Program-made: the position numbers and the translations under genes | Part shown: positions 36,815 through 46,083 of the stretch, piece by piece | How the letters are laid out: every line of letters starts with the position of its first letter | Position numbering within the stretch: the first letter of the stretch is position 1 | Assembly: GCF_029946515.1 (NCBI RefSeq) | Contig: NZ_JARZHH010000044.1 | Coordinates: 35,400-99,399 of the forward strand | Source of the DNA: Polyangium sp. 6x1 | GTDB taxonomy: Bacteria; Myxococcota_A; Polyangia; Polyangiales; Polyangiaceae | Direction: 5' to 3' | Length of the DNA stretch: 64,000 nt | Notes under the pieces: generated by a model | Databases searched by the model: none | What the model was told of the DNA's origin: nothing | What the model saw: only the letters and a program-made list of their open reading frames with translations

Positions 36815-38649
36815 CGGTTTTTCCCCCCGATCAGGGACGCCATGTCCCGCGCGACCTCCGCCGGGACGAACCCACGTTCGTCGAGGCCGCGCCGCGCATG
36901 ATACGCCTTTATCGACCGGGCGAACCCCTCTCGATCGATCCCCGCGCCCTTCGCGGCGCCGCCGGGCAGCTTCTCCTCGAAAAACCGCGCGGGGAGCGTG
37001 TCCTCCGCGGGCGTCCACCCCTCGCGCTCGTTGAACAGCCGCCGCACGAGCGTGATCCGTCCGGCCGCGCGCGCGAGCTCCTCCGTCTCGAACGGCAGCC
37101 CCGTCACGGCCCGCAGCATCTCCGCCGATTCCCCGAAAAAATCCTCCAACGCCCGGCGCAGGAACTTGCACAGGATGAGCGCATCCATCACCGCCGCCCG
37201 ATCCTCCGCCGCCACGGCGTGCGCCGCGGATTCCTCGCTCGCCTCGAACCGATTCACCTTCCCCGAAAAATCGGCCTCGTACGCCCCGCTCCGGTTGTGG
37301 TCGGCGCCGCGCGTCCCCACCGCGAAGCCGAGCGCCATCGTTTGCAGCGCGCGCGGCTCGTAGCCCGGGATCTCCAGCCCTTTCACGTGAGGCGCGAACG
37401 ACGGCGCCTCCCCGCCCAATCTCTCCGCCGCGCGCCGGCTCCCCTCCGCGAGCAAGTCCCCGAGCGCCGTCCGCCGCCGCGCGATGTCCTCGAGCAACAC
37501 GAGCATCCGCTCGCCCGCGCCGAACCGCAGATCCCGCGCCTCCTCGGCGAGCGGACCCGCGGGCAAGAGGCCTCGCTCGGCGCACTCCATCGCGAACGCG
37601 ATCGTCCCGCCCGCCGAGATCGTGTCGATCCCGAGCTCGTCGCACGCCGACGACGCCCGCAAGACAACCTCCGGATCGCCGATCCCGCAGAGCGGCCCGA
37701 GCGCGAAGAGGTTCTCGTATTCCATTTTGACGGGCCGTTCGCCCGGACGAACCTCGAAGAAATGCTCGCACCCGATCGTGCAGCTCTTGCACGAGCCCCG
37801 ACCTCGCTCGCGCGTATCGTGCAGCGCCTCGCCCTCGATCCGCCGCGCCTCCTCGAACGTGCTCGCCTGGAAATTACGCGTCGGCAGCGCGGCGAGCCGG
37901 TTGAACGTCGAGAGGTTCGCCACGGTCCCGAGCGAGCGATACTTCTCCGTCGCGGGCCCGAGCGATCGGCGCGCGAGATCCTTCGCGATGCGCAGCGTCG
38001 CCTCCGCATCGGCGAGCGGCACGGGCCGGCTGCCGCGCACGCCGATCGCCTTCACGCGCTTCGCGCCGAGCACCGCCCCGAGCCCGCCGCGCCCCGCGTG
38101 ACGCCCCTCGTTCGCGATGCCCGCATAACGCACGAGCCGCTCGCCCGCGACGCCGATCACCGCGAATCGATGCTCCGGATACGCCTCTCGGAGCCGCGCG
38201 CTCGCCTCCGAAATCGAAACATCACGCCCCCATAGATCCGGGCAAGGCACGACCTCCGCGCCCTCCTCGTCGACGAGCACGATCGACGGCTCCGCGGCTT
38301 CTCCGACGATCACGATCGCATCGAGCCCCGCGCGTTTGCCCGCGATGGCGAACGACGACGACGAGAGCCCGTCCGAGATGCGCCCCGTGAGCGGCGATTT
38401 CGCCACGAACGCGAGCTTCGCCGAGGTCGTGAGCGGCGTCCCGACGAGCGGCCCGAACGCGAGCACGAGCGCCGCCTCCGGCCCGAGCGGATCGAAGCGC
38501 GGCGGCGTCTCGCGCGTGAGGAGCAGCGCGCCAAGCCCGACGCCGCCGACGACAGCGCGCCGCGTCGCTTCCTCCAGCGGCACGTGCTCGGCGCTCGGGC
38601 GGCCGAGGTCGACCCTGAGGTATCGCTCGAAATAACCGCCGCGCCCCAT
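36811..38649 (-). CDS. aldehyde ferredoxin oxidoreductase (tungstopterin enzyme)
   Basis: A 612-residue AOR-family protein. The iron-sulfur ligands Cys287, Cys290, Cys294 and Cys494 (SCKSCTIGC and LILCKFL) fall almost exactly where they lie in Pyrococcus furiosus AOR. The N-terminal domain with AGRGGLGAVLGAKRVKAI fits pterin binding. The family oxidises aldehydes to acids with ferredoxin as partner and uses tungsten, or more rarely molybdenum, in anaerobes and some aerobes. It lies between a MoaD-like gene (38659-38919) and an amylase gene with ATGA overlap, so the three are one operon. Confidence 0.92.
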   Translation of the reverse strand: MGRGGYFERYLRVDLGRPSAEHVPLEEATRRAVVGGVGLGALLLTRETPPRFDPLGPEAALVLAFGPLVGTPLTTSAKLAFVAKSPLTGRISDGLSSSSFAIAGKRAGLDAIVIVGEAAEPSIVLVDEEGAEVVPCPDLWGRDVSISEASARLREAYPEHRFAVIGVAGERLVRYAGIANEGRHAGRGGLGAVLGAKRVKAIGVRGSRPVPLADAEATLRIAKDLARRSLGPATEKYRSLGTVANLSTFNRLAALPTRNFQASTFEEARRIEGEALHDTRERGRGSCKSCTIGCEHFFEVRPGERPVKMEYENLFALGPLCGIGDPEVVLRASSACDELGIDTISAGGTIAFAMECAERGLLPAGPLAEEARDLRFGAGERMLVLLEDIARRRTALGDLLAEGSRRAAERLGGEAPSFAPHVKGLEIPGYEPRALQTMALGFAVGTRGADHNRSGAYEADFSGKVNRFEASEESAAHAVAAEDRAAVMDALILCKFLRRALEDFFGESAEMLRAVTGLPFETEELARAAGRITLVRRLFNEREGWTPAEDTLPARFFEEKLPGGAAKGAGIDREGFARSIKAYHARRGLDERGFVPAEVARDMASLIGGKNR

Positions 38650-38658
38650 GCACGGTTT

Positions 38659-38919
38659 CTAACCGCCTGCGTCGGCGGATACCAGCACCACGACGTCCCC
38701 GTCGCCGAGCGGCGTCTCCAGATCGGCCGTGATTTGCGCCCCGTTCAGCGCCACGAGCCAGCCCGGCGCGAGACGTCCGCCCGCGACGATCAACGGCTCG
38801 AGTGTCGGGCACGCGGCGCCCAGGGCGGCGAGCGCTTCGCCGAGCGAGCGCGCGGCGACCTCGATCGCTTCGCGACGGGCGCGCAGCCGGGCCACGCCGT
38901 AGAGCTCGATGGTCACCAC
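38659..38919 (-). CDS. MoaD/ThiS-like sulfur carrier
   Basis: An 86-residue ubiquitin-fold protein that ends in Gly-Gly (SADAGG), the tail that is adenylated and thiocarboxylated in MoaD. The first strand MVTIELYGVARLR and the VALNGAQI block fit the family. It should supply sulfur for pterin dithiolene formation, here probably for the neighbouring AOR. The gap of nine bases to AOR and the same strand make it the first gene of the operon. Confidence 0.85.
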   Translation of the reverse strand: MVTIELYGVARLRARREAIEVAARSLGEALAALGAACPTLEPLIVAGGRLAPGWLVALNGAQITADLETPLGDGDVVVLVSADAGG

Positions 38920-39159
38920 ACGGCAAACCTACCAGCACACCGCACGCGCGCCCCTCCAATCCCGTGAGGTTTTTCCTCGTCGCGCTTTTTGACGCATCCC
39001 GTCACGAACATCCTTGGAAATTCGTCGCTTGACGTTGCGTGGCTTCTCATGGTTTCACGTCCAACGAAGGCCGTGGGTCATTCCGGCAGCCCGCGCACGC
39101 GTTTTCGCGGGCTGGGGCGGTCAAGAAAGCCACCACCCCCATCGGCGGAGGTCAGCGCG

Positions 39160-39699
39160 ATGCAACTTCGAAGGCGACAGCTTCCCCTCTTCCTCTCGAT
39201 CCTCGCGGCACTCTTCCTGTTCGGCGCGGGCGCCTTCGCGGACGACTGGAAGCTCACCGGCACGGGGATCCGCGTCAAGACGGTGGTCCTCGTCGACGTG
39301 AACGTCTACCAGATCTCCCACTTCATCAAGGGCGAGGTCGGCGAGAAGTCGAAGAAGGGCGTGATCGACGCCGACATCGACAAGAAGTTCGAGTGGAAGA
39401 TGAAGCGCGACGTCGACCACGAGAAGGTCGTGCAGACGCTGCGCGACGCGTTCGCCATGAACGGCTACTCGGACGCCGGGAAGATCAACAAGTTCCTCGG
39501 CGCGTTCTCGGCTGAGCTCAAGGAGAACGCCAAGATCTCGATCGTGTACGACGCGGCGAAGAAGGCCACCACGGTCAGCGTGGGCGGCGGCGGCAGCGCG
39601 ACCGTCGAGGGCGTCGACTTCATGAAGGGCGTCTGGGCCATCTGGTTCGGCAAGATCGACCAGCCGAAGCTCGGCGACGCGCTCATCAGCAAGCTGTAA
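39160..39699 (+). CDS. secreted chalcone isomerase-like (CHIL) protein
   Basis: A 179-residue protein with a signal peptide ending GAFADD. The mature part shows the bacterial chalcone isomerase-like fold: WKLTGTGIRVKTVVLVDVNVY, then the KKFEWKMKRDVD strand and the closing GVDFMKGVWAIWFGK. These proteins are not flavonoid enzymes; some bind fatty acids or lipids. GGAGG stands nine bases before the ATG and decides the start against a longer frame. It is divergent from the MoaD gene. Confidence 0.85.
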   Translation: MQLRRRQLPLFLSILAALFLFGAGAFADDWKLTGTGIRVKTVVLVDVNVYQISHFIKGEVGEKSKKGVIDADIDKKFEWKMKRDVDHEKVVQTLRDAFAMNGYSDAGKINKFLGAFSAELKENAKISIVYDAAKKATTVSVGGGGSATVEGVDFMKGVWAIWFGKIDQPKLGDALISKL

Positions 39700-39823
39700 A
39701 CGAAACGCGGCGCTCGAGGCTCCGCGAATAGGCCGGCTGCTCGTCACGACAGACGACGCCGGCCTTCGTTTTTCTGGGCGTCCTTGCTCGCCGCGGCTCC
39801 CGGCGACAAGCTCCGCGCTTCGC

Positions 39824-41077
39824 ATGGCCCGCGCTCCTTTTCCACGCTCGGGGCTACGCTCGGACGAGCCGAGCTGCGCCCCAAACCCCTTCACCCAGCG
39901 AACCGACTGGGATCGCACCGAAAACCCGCTGACCACCCTTCTCGCCGACGCGAAGCGCTCGGGCCGCGACCTCACGGACCTCACGGAGTCGAACCCCACG
40001 CGCGCCGGGATCGTCGACACCGAGCCGCTCGTCGCCCTGCTCGGCCATCCCCGCGGCGCGACCTACGCGCCGCTCCCGCTCGGCCACCCGAAGGCCCGCG
40101 CCGCCGTCGCCGCCTCGTTCCACGAGCGCGGCCTGCCCGCCCGCGAGGACCGCGTCGTCCTCAGCGCGAGCACCAGCGAGGCGTACACGTGGCTCTTCAA
40201 GTTGCTCTGCGAGCGCGGCGATCGCGTGCTCGTCCCGGCGCCCTCGTACCCGCTCTTCGAGTTCCTCGCCCGGCTCGAAGACGTCGAGCTCGCCACGTAT
40301 CCGCTCGTCCGCGAGGAGGGTTTTCGTATCGATCTCGACGCGCTCGATCGCGCTGCCGAAGAGGCCCAAGGACACGCGCGCGCCATCGTGCTCGTGCATC
40401 CGAACAACCCCACGGGCACGTTCGTCCGGCGCGACGAGGCGGACGCGCTCGGAAAGATCGCCGCGCGTCACGGCATGGCGCTCATCGTGGACGAGGTCTT
40501 CGCCGAGTATCCGCACGGCGTCTTGCCCGCGGATCGGCTCCCGAGCTTCGCGGGCGAGCGCGAGGCGCTCACGTTCGTGCTCGGCGGCCTCTCGAAGAGC
40601 CTGCTCTTGCCGCAATGCAAGCTCGGCTGGACGCTCGTCTACGGCCCCGACGCGCTCTGCGACGAGGCGATCGCGCGGCTCGAGCTCGTCGCGGACACGT
40701 ACCTCTCGGCCTCGACGCCGGTGCAGCTCGCGCTCCCGGAGCTGCTCGCGGCGCGCGCCTCCGTGCAAGGGCCCGTCCGCGCGCGGACCGCGGAAAACCT
40801 CGCGGCGCTCGATCGCGCGCTCGCGGCCGCGGGGGAAGACGCCGCGGTCCGGCGCCTCCCCACGGACGGCGGCTGGTACGCGATCCTCGAAGTGCCGCGG
40901 ACGCGCGACGAGGACGGCTGGGTCGAGGCGCTCGTGCGCGAGCACGGCATCGTCGTGCATCCGGGGTATTTCTTCGACATGGAGCGCGATGGATTCCTCG
41001 TGATCAGCCTGCTGCCGCGCCCGGAGATCTTCGCGAGGGCGATCGAGATCGTCGTCGGCGTCGTCGCGAAAGGTTGA
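39824..41077 (+). CDS. PLP-dependent class I/II aminotransferase
   Basis: A 417-residue fold-type I aminotransferase. VLVHPNNPTGTF (about residue 189) and the lysine block GGLSKSLLLPQCKLGW (the PLP Lys is in SKS) are clear, and the end has a VHPGYFFDM segment. ESNPT near residue 54 fits the substrate-arm region of the group. Substrate cannot be named. The start may lie further downstream, because the first 25 residues look unstructured. The hairpin array at 41094 follows. Confidence 0.88.
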   Translation: MARAPFPRSGLRSDEPSCAPNPFTQRTDWDRTENPLTTLLADAKRSGRDLTDLTESNPTRAGIVDTEPLVALLGHPRGATYAPLPLGHPKARAAVAASFHERGLPAREDRVVLSASTSEAYTWLFKLLCERGDRVLVPAPSYPLFEFLARLEDVELATYPLVREEGFRIDLDALDRAAEEAQGHARAIVLVHPNNPTGTFVRRDEADALGKIAARHGMALIVDEVFAEYPHGVLPADRLPSFAGEREALTFVLGGLSKSLLLPQCKLGWTLVYGPDALCDEAIARLELVADTYLSASTPVQLALPELLAARASVQGPVRARTAENLAALDRALAAAGEDAAVRRLPTDGGWYAILEVPRTRDEDGWVEALVREHGIVVHPGYFFDMERDGFLVISLLPRPEIFARAIEIVVGVVAKG

Positions 41078-41093
41078 GTGCCGCGGCGGATCG

Positions 41094-41244
41094 CCTGGAC
41101 CGTCGAGCGGTCTGGCAACCGCTCGACGGTCCAGGCTCCTTCGTCCCGAGGGGGACGCCTCGCGTCCCCCTCTCGGCCAGGCGAAGCCCGGCCGATTCAC
41201 CCCCCGAGGGAAGATCGCTTCGTGATCTTCCAGAGCGATGCTCT
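41094..41244 (+). repeat. array of five consecutive hairpins
   Basis: Five hairpins follow each other in 151 bases: 41094-41135 (18-bp perfect stem CCTGGACCGTCGAGCGGT with a six-base loop), 41148-41172 (GAGGGGGACGC/GCGTCCCCCTC), 41174-41194 (CGGCC-GGC/GCC-GGCCG), 41209-41231 (GGAAGATC/GATCTTCC) and 41232-41244 (AGAGC/GCTCT). The last ends three bases before the start codon of the monooxygenase gene. The sequence is not related to the repeat at 1103 and 12512, but the design is alike. Confidence 0.88.
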
Positions 41245-41247
41245 AGG

Positions 41248-42390
41248 ATGCGCCGCATGCGCGAAGAGACCGAAGTCATCGTCGTCGGCGCCGGTCCGTC
41301 GGGGCTCTCCGTCGGGGCGTGCTTGCGGTCCCGCGGCATCTCGTTCGAGATCCTCGAGCGATCGGCCGAGGTGGGCTCCTCCTGGCGGAACCATTACGAG
41401 CGGCTCCACCTGCACACCGTGCAGCGCTTCTCCGCATTGCCGGGCATGCCCTGGCCTGCCGGCACGCCGACGTATCCGTCGCGCGCGCAGATGGTCAGCT
41501 ACCTCGACACGTACGCGCACGAATTCGAATTGCACCCGCGCTTCGGCGAGGACGTCCGCTCGGCGCGGCGCGTGGACGGGGGGTTTGTCCTCCGCACCGA
41601 GGCGAACGAGTACCTGACGCGCGGCCTCGTGGTGGCCACGGGGTACAACCGCGTCCCCCACGTCCCGACCTGGCCGGGCGAGGCCTCGTTCGGCGGGCCG
41701 ATCGTGCACAGTTCCCGCTACAAGAACGGCGATCCGTGGCGGGGCAAGCGTGTCCTCGTCGTCGGCGCGGGCAACTCCGGCGCGGAGATCGCGCTCGACC
41801 TCTGGGAGCACGGCGCCAAGCCGGCCCTCTCCGTCCGCGGCCCCGTGCACGTCGTGCCGCGCGATTTGACGGGCGTCCCCTCGCAGATCAGCTCGCTCTT
41901 CCTGTTCTCGCGCCTGCCGCCCAAGATCGCCGACGCGATCTCGCTCTTCGCGCTCGATCGGGTCCTCGGCGACCTCACGCCGTATGGCTTGACGCGCCCG
42001 AAGCTCGGCCCGATCTCGCAGGTCATCCTCGAGAAGCGGATTCCGCTCATCGACGTGGGGACGCTGGAGCTCGTCAAGCAAGGGCAGATCGACGTGGTGA
42101 AGGACGTGCGCTCCTTCGGCCCCGGCGAGGTGCATTTCGCCGACGGGACCACGCGCCCGTTCGACGCGGTCGTGCTCGCCACGGGGTATCGGACCGGGAT
42201 CTCCGAGTATTTCGTGGACGCGGAGGGTTGGCTCGACGAACGGGGGTATCCGCGTTATTTCGGCGAGCCGGTGCCGGGGGCGCCGGGGCTCTTCTTCATC
42301 GGCTTCCGGAACCCGCTCACCGGCGCGCTCCACGACATCGCGATCGAGGCCGAGCGCGTCGCGGAGCACCTCGCCGGGGAGAAACGTTGA
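41248..42390 (+). CDS. flavin-containing monooxygenase
   Basis: A 380-residue flavoprotein. The FAD motif VVGAGPSG lies at about residues 12-19. The second nucleotide motif VVGAGNSGAEIALDL lies near 173-187, and a VLATGYRTGI block closes the fold. Length and motifs fit the Trk/YUCCA-like group that uses NADPH and oxygen to hydroxylate or to make lactones. The ATG at 41248 has no proper ribosome binding site and sits behind a hairpin array. The Rieske gene starts one base after the stop, so both enzymes are probably made together. Confidence 0.9.
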   Translation: MRRMREETEVIVVGAGPSGLSVGACLRSRGISFEILERSAEVGSSWRNHYERLHLHTVQRFSALPGMPWPAGTPTYPSRAQMVSYLDTYAHEFELHPRFGEDVRSARRVDGGFVLRTEANEYLTRGLVVATGYNRVPHVPTWPGEASFGGPIVHSSRYKNGDPWRGKRVLVVGAGNSGAEIALDLWEHGAKPALSVRGPVHVVPRDLTGVPSQISSLFLFSRLPPKIADAISLFALDRVLGDLTPYGLTRPKLGPISQVILEKRIPLIDVGTLELVKQGQIDVVKDVRSFGPGEVHFADGTTRPFDAVVLATGYRTGISEYFVDAEGWLDERGYPRYFGEPVPGAPGLFFIGFRNPLTGALHDIAIEAERVAEHLAGEKR

Positions 42391-42391
42391 A

Positions 42392-43384
42392 ATGGCCGAG
42401 CTCGATCACTGGCACCCTGTGCTCCTCGCGGACGAGCTCGGCGGCAAGCCCGCGCCCGTCCGCGTCTGTGATCGCGAGCTCGTCGTGTTTCGCGCCTCGA
42501 AGGGCGAGGCGACGCTCGGCGCGTTCGCCGACGTGTGTCCGCACCGCGGCATGCGCCTCAGCGAGGGGTGCGTGGAGGCTGGGCGGCTGGTTTGTCCCTA
42601 CCATGGATGGTCGTTCGCGCCGAATGGCGAGGGCAGAAGCCCCGCCACGCCCGCGGCGCGCCCCTGCGCCGACGCCTTCGATGTGGTCGAGCGCTTCGGC
42701 CTGATCTGGATCAAGCGCCGCGGCTCCTCGGCCACGTTCCCCACGATCGACGTGAGCGGCTATCACCTCGTCGGCAAGACGCGGCATCGGGCCGACGCGC
42801 CGCTCGAGGTCACGCTCGACAATTTCATCGAGGTCGAGCACACGCCCGAGGTCCACGCGCTGCTCGGGTATCCACGCGAGCGCATGCCCGAGGTCATCTG
42901 CGAGGTGACGAGCACCGAGTCGAGCGTGCGCGTTTTCAACGAAGGCCCGCAAAAGGCGCTCCCGCGGCCGCTTTATACGCTCCTCCAGATCGAGCCCGGG
43001 GACATCTTCATCGACGACTGGACCACGTGGTTCTCGCCGGTCTACACCGTCTACGAGCAATACTGGCTCGATCCGGCGACGCGGCAGCAGCGGCCGAATG
43101 CCCTGCGGATCGCGATCTTCTTCGTGCCGGTCACGGCCGAGCAGACGGACATCTTCGCCATTTCGTACGCGCTCGCGCCTCCGTGGGAGCGCTACGGCCT
43201 CAATGCCTTCGCGTATCTCCTGACGCGCGCCTTCGTCGTGCTGGAGCTCCGGCGCGACGTCACGCTCCTCGGCAAACTCGCGGACAAAAAAACCGAGCTT
43301 CGCGGCCGGACCTTGAGCCGCTTCGACAAACCGCTCGGCCTCGCGCGAAAACGGATCGAGTCGATCTATCGCGGCCGCGGCTAG
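42392..43384 (+). CDS. Rieske non-heme iron oxygenase
   Basis: A 330-residue oxygenase component. The Rieske cluster ligands are in CPHRG (about residue 48) and CPYHGW (about 68). The mononuclear iron site likely uses the histidine and acidic residues of DNFIEVEHTPEVH (about 150). It would need an electron donor encoded elsewhere. The substrate is unknown. Its stop codon overlaps that of the convergent gene in a shared CTAG. Confidence 0.9.
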   Translation: MAELDHWHPVLLADELGGKPAPVRVCDRELVVFRASKGEATLGAFADVCPHRGMRLSEGCVEAGRLVCPYHGWSFAPNGEGRSPATPAARPCADAFDVVERFGLIWIKRRGSSATFPTIDVSGYHLVGKTRHRADAPLEVTLDNFIEVEHTPEVHALLGYPRERMPEVICEVTSTESSVRVFNEGPQKALPRPLYTLLQIEPGDIFIDDWTTWFSPVYTVYEQYWLDPATRQQRPNALRIAIFFVPVTAEQTDIFAISYALAPPWERYGLNAFAYLLTRAFVVLELRRDVTLLGKLADKKTELRGRTLSRFDKPLGLARKRIESIYRGRG

Positions 43385-44229
43385 ACGGATCGGTGCGCGC
43401 GCTTCACCTCGTCGGCCGCTTCGAGCGCCGCTTCCATCTCCTGCACGAGCTCGTCCGCGGCCTCCTGCTCCTTCGCGGCCTGCTCCTCCCGCATCGAAGC
43501 ATCGAGCCGCGCCGAGGTCTTTCGCAGCGCCTCGGCGACCCGCTTTCCCTCCGCCGAGCCCGGGTCCACGCGCCGCTCGCTTAACGACCGGATCGCGGCG
43601 TCCACCGCGGGCGCGAGCGGCGCCGCCAGCACCGGATCGGCGCGCCGGAGCTTGTCTTTGAGCTCCCGCGCGAGCGAAAGCATTTGCCCCGCGGGCGAGG
43701 CGTCCCGCTTCTTTTTCCACGTCCACGCGGCGAAGCCGATCGCCGCCGCGATCGCCACGCCCGCGCCTGCTTGCAAATACGGCATCACGCCGGGCGCGAC
43801 CGCCACCACGGGCGGCGGCGGCAGGACCGCCTCGATCCCCTCGCCGACGAGCGAGCCCTTGAACTCCTCCCAGCCCATGAGCCGCTTTTGCAGCGCGATT
43901 CGCTTGTTCACCACGAGGCACGGCGACTCGACGCCCGCCGCCGCGCACGCCTCCGCGCCCGAGCCCGTTGCGATGAGCTCCGCCTCGTGCGCGTCCACGC
44001 TTCGTTTCGTCAGGTGAAACCCGCCCGCCTCCACCTCGACGAGCCCCACCGGATCGACCGACGCGCCTCCGGGCGCCTCCTTCGGCCAGGTCGTCGTGGC
44101 CGCGTCGAGGATCGAGCCGTCGTGCTTCGACGTGTAAAATCCACGCAGGATGATGGTTTGTCCCGCCGTCACGTTCACGTGAACGGCGGGACGGTCGAGC
44201 GGGATCTCGAGGACGATCGGGTCGGACAT
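43381..44229 (-). CDS. membrane protein with coiled-coil tail, unknown function
   Basis: A 282-residue protein without recognisable family. The first 135 residues are a soluble beta-rich domain. A single hydrophobic helix follows at about residues 148-170 (LQAGAGVAIAAAIGFAAWTW), then a charged helical region (about 180-282) with Ala/Glu heptads that could be a coiled coil. The order suggests a membrane anchor with a cytoplasmic stalk, but orientation is not clear. It is 12 bases downstream of the VWA lipoprotein gene. Confidence 0.65.
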   Translation of the reverse strand: MSDPIVLEIPLDRPAVHVNVTAGQTIILRGFYTSKHDGSILDAATTTWPKEAPGGASVDPVGLVEVEAGGFHLTKRSVDAHEAELIATGSGAEACAAAGVESPCLVVNKRIALQKRLMGWEEFKGSLVGEGIEAVLPPPPVVAVAPGVMPYLQAGAGVAIAAAIGFAAWTWKKKRDASPAGQMLSLARELKDKLRRADPVLAAPLAPAVDAAIRSLSERRVDPGSAEGKRVAEALRKTSARLDASMREEQAAKEQEAADELVQEMEAALEAADEVKRAHRSV

Positions 44230-44241
44230 GCGCGTCTCAGC

Positions 44242-46083
44242 CTACCGCAGGTGCGAGCGGCTCGCGGTCTCGAGCAGCATGGCGAAGAGGAGCGGATCGC
44301 CCATGCCCGTGCTCTGCGCCGCGTGCTCGCGCATGCGGGCGAGGCGATCGGCGTCCTTCAGGAAGAGCGGCTCGTCGAGGGTCTTGGCCGCCTCGCGCAG
44401 GATCGTCTCGCGCTCGGTGAGCAGGCTGATCGCGTACTGCTTGTCGCCCCCGACCACGTTCTGGGCCGCGCGCGCCAGCGTCTCGCCCGCGGCAAAGCCC
44501 TGGATCGTGCGGGCCACGGAGCCGTCGATCGTCGCGCCGCTCGCCGCGTCCGAGTCGGCCCACTCGATGTCGATCGGGAACTCCTCGGTCACGTTTTTCT
44601 TGGAAATGCGGTCCTTGTACTTGAGCTCGACCAGCGCGAGCTGCGACTTTCCGACGCCCGCGCCCGCGCGGAGCTGGAAGAGCAGCGCGTGGCTGTCGCC
44701 CGCGGCGAAGGCCGGGATGAAGAACCGCATGCCGCCCTCGACGTCGTCCTTGCGGTCCTGCTTGATGTTGTCGCGCTTCTCCGCTTGCTGATCCGCCGCG
44801 ACCTCCTGCGCCCGCACGCGCTGCGCCTCGGCCTCCGAGAGCCGGCGCGAGCCGTAGACCTTGAGCAGATCGAAGCCCTTCTTCAGGCGCACGCGGACCT
44901 CGACGGCCGTCGCGGCCGGGTCGAGCCGCTTGTCGAGCTCGGTGCCGAGCGCCGGGGCGATCTGCGCCGCGTCGCGCAGGTAATAATAACCGCCCGCGCC
45001 GTCCTCGGCGATCGCGCTCATGAGCGCGCCGTCGTAGTCGGCGCCGAGGCCAAACGTGCTCGTTTGAATGCCCTTCTGGAACGCGTCGAGCGCGAGCTTC
45101 GAGATGCCGCCCGCCGACTTGATGCCGCTGTTCGCGCGGCCGTCGGAGAGCAGAAGGACGACCTTCACCGCGTCCTCGGGAATGGTCTTCGTCTCGGCCT
45201 GCGCATACCCGAGCTCGAGGCCACTCGAAATGTTCGTGCCGCCGCCCTCTTTGATCTCGGCGATCACCTTCTTGATGGCCTCGCGGCGCGCGCCGACGGG
45301 GCCGTCGGGGATCTTGACCTCGGCGTCGGTCGAGAACGTCACGAGGGAAAAGTCGTCGGTCGGAGCGAGCTTGTCGACGAGCGCGCTCGCGGCCTCGCGG
45401 GCCTGCTTGATCGACTCGCCCTGCATCGAGCCGCTCACGTCGAGGACGAGGTGCACGGAGAGGTGCGGGCGCTCGGCGGGTTTGTCGGGGCTCGATTTCA
45501 GCGTGAGGCGGAGGTGGAACGGGCTGCCCGAGGGCGGGAGCTTTCCGCGCTCGAGGCCGGACTGGATGCCGAGCGCCTTGCCCTTCGGGACCTCGAAGCC
45601 CGTGACGTAACGGGCGCCGACGTCCGAGACGAGCTCGCGCTCGCCCGGGGGGATGATTCCGCGCGCGACGGCGGATTCGAATGCGGCGAGGTGACCACCG
45701 CCGGGGCGGTACGTCGTGGCAAACCGGCCGTTCGGGTCGATCGTGGGCGCGTCGCTCGCGGCGGGCGGGATCAGCGCGGTCTCGGTCGGGGACACGGCGC
45801 CGCCGCCGGCCTTCTTGTCGGCCGCGGCGGCCTCGCCCGGTCCACGCGTGGAGCCCGCGCCGTCGCCGCCGCGGATGTCGAGTTTGGGGGCCTCCGGGGC
45901 CACGGGGGCCATGACGCCTTGTTCGCCCTTGGCGCGGGTGTTCGGCTCCGCGGGCGGCTCCTCCGAGGCCTTGGCGTTGTGCTTGCGTTCCTGCAGGCTG
46001 CAACCTCCGCCGAGGGCGCTTGCGAGGCAGAGGCCGGTAAGGATCATCGAGGTACCGCTCTTCGACATGCGCGACATGGTCAT
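44242..46083 (-). CDS. von Willebrand factor A-domain lipoprotein
   Basis: A 613-residue protein. The signal peptide ends ASALGGGCSL, a lipobox. After a Pro/Ala/Glu linker and a strand-rich region, a VWA domain starts at about residue 208, with the metal site DVSGSM, the Thr in GGGTNISSG and the Asp in LLSDGRANSG. The DUF-type region after it (about 380-590) is typical of the YfbK group. Such proteins bind divalent metal and mediate protein contacts at the outer membrane. The membrane protein at 43381 is encoded directly behind it. Confidence 0.88.
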   Translation of the reverse strand: MTMSRMSKSGTSMILTGLCLASALGGGCSLQERKHNAKASEEPPAEPNTRAKGEQGVMAPVAPEAPKLDIRGGDGAGSTRGPGEAAAADKKAGGGAVSPTETALIPPAASDAPTIDPNGRFATTYRPGGGHLAAFESAVARGIIPPGERELVSDVGARYVTGFEVPKGKALGIQSGLERGKLPPSGSPFHLRLTLKSSPDKPAERPHLSVHLVLDVSGSMQGESIKQAREAASALVDKLAPTDDFSLVTFSTDAEVKIPDGPVGARREAIKKVIAEIKEGGGTNISSGLELGYAQAETKTIPEDAVKVVLLLSDGRANSGIKSAGGISKLALDAFQKGIQTSTFGLGADYDGALMSAIAEDGAGGYYYLRDAAQIAPALGTELDKRLDPAATAVEVRVRLKKGFDLLKVYGSRRLSEAEAQRVRAQEVAADQQAEKRDNIKQDRKDDVEGGMRFFIPAFAAGDSHALLFQLRAGAGVGKSQLALVELKYKDRISKKNVTEEFPIDIEWADSDAASGATIDGSVARTIQGFAAGETLARAAQNVVGGDKQYAISLLTERETILREAAKTLDEPLFLKDADRLARMREHAAQSTGMGDPLLFAMLLETASRSHLR

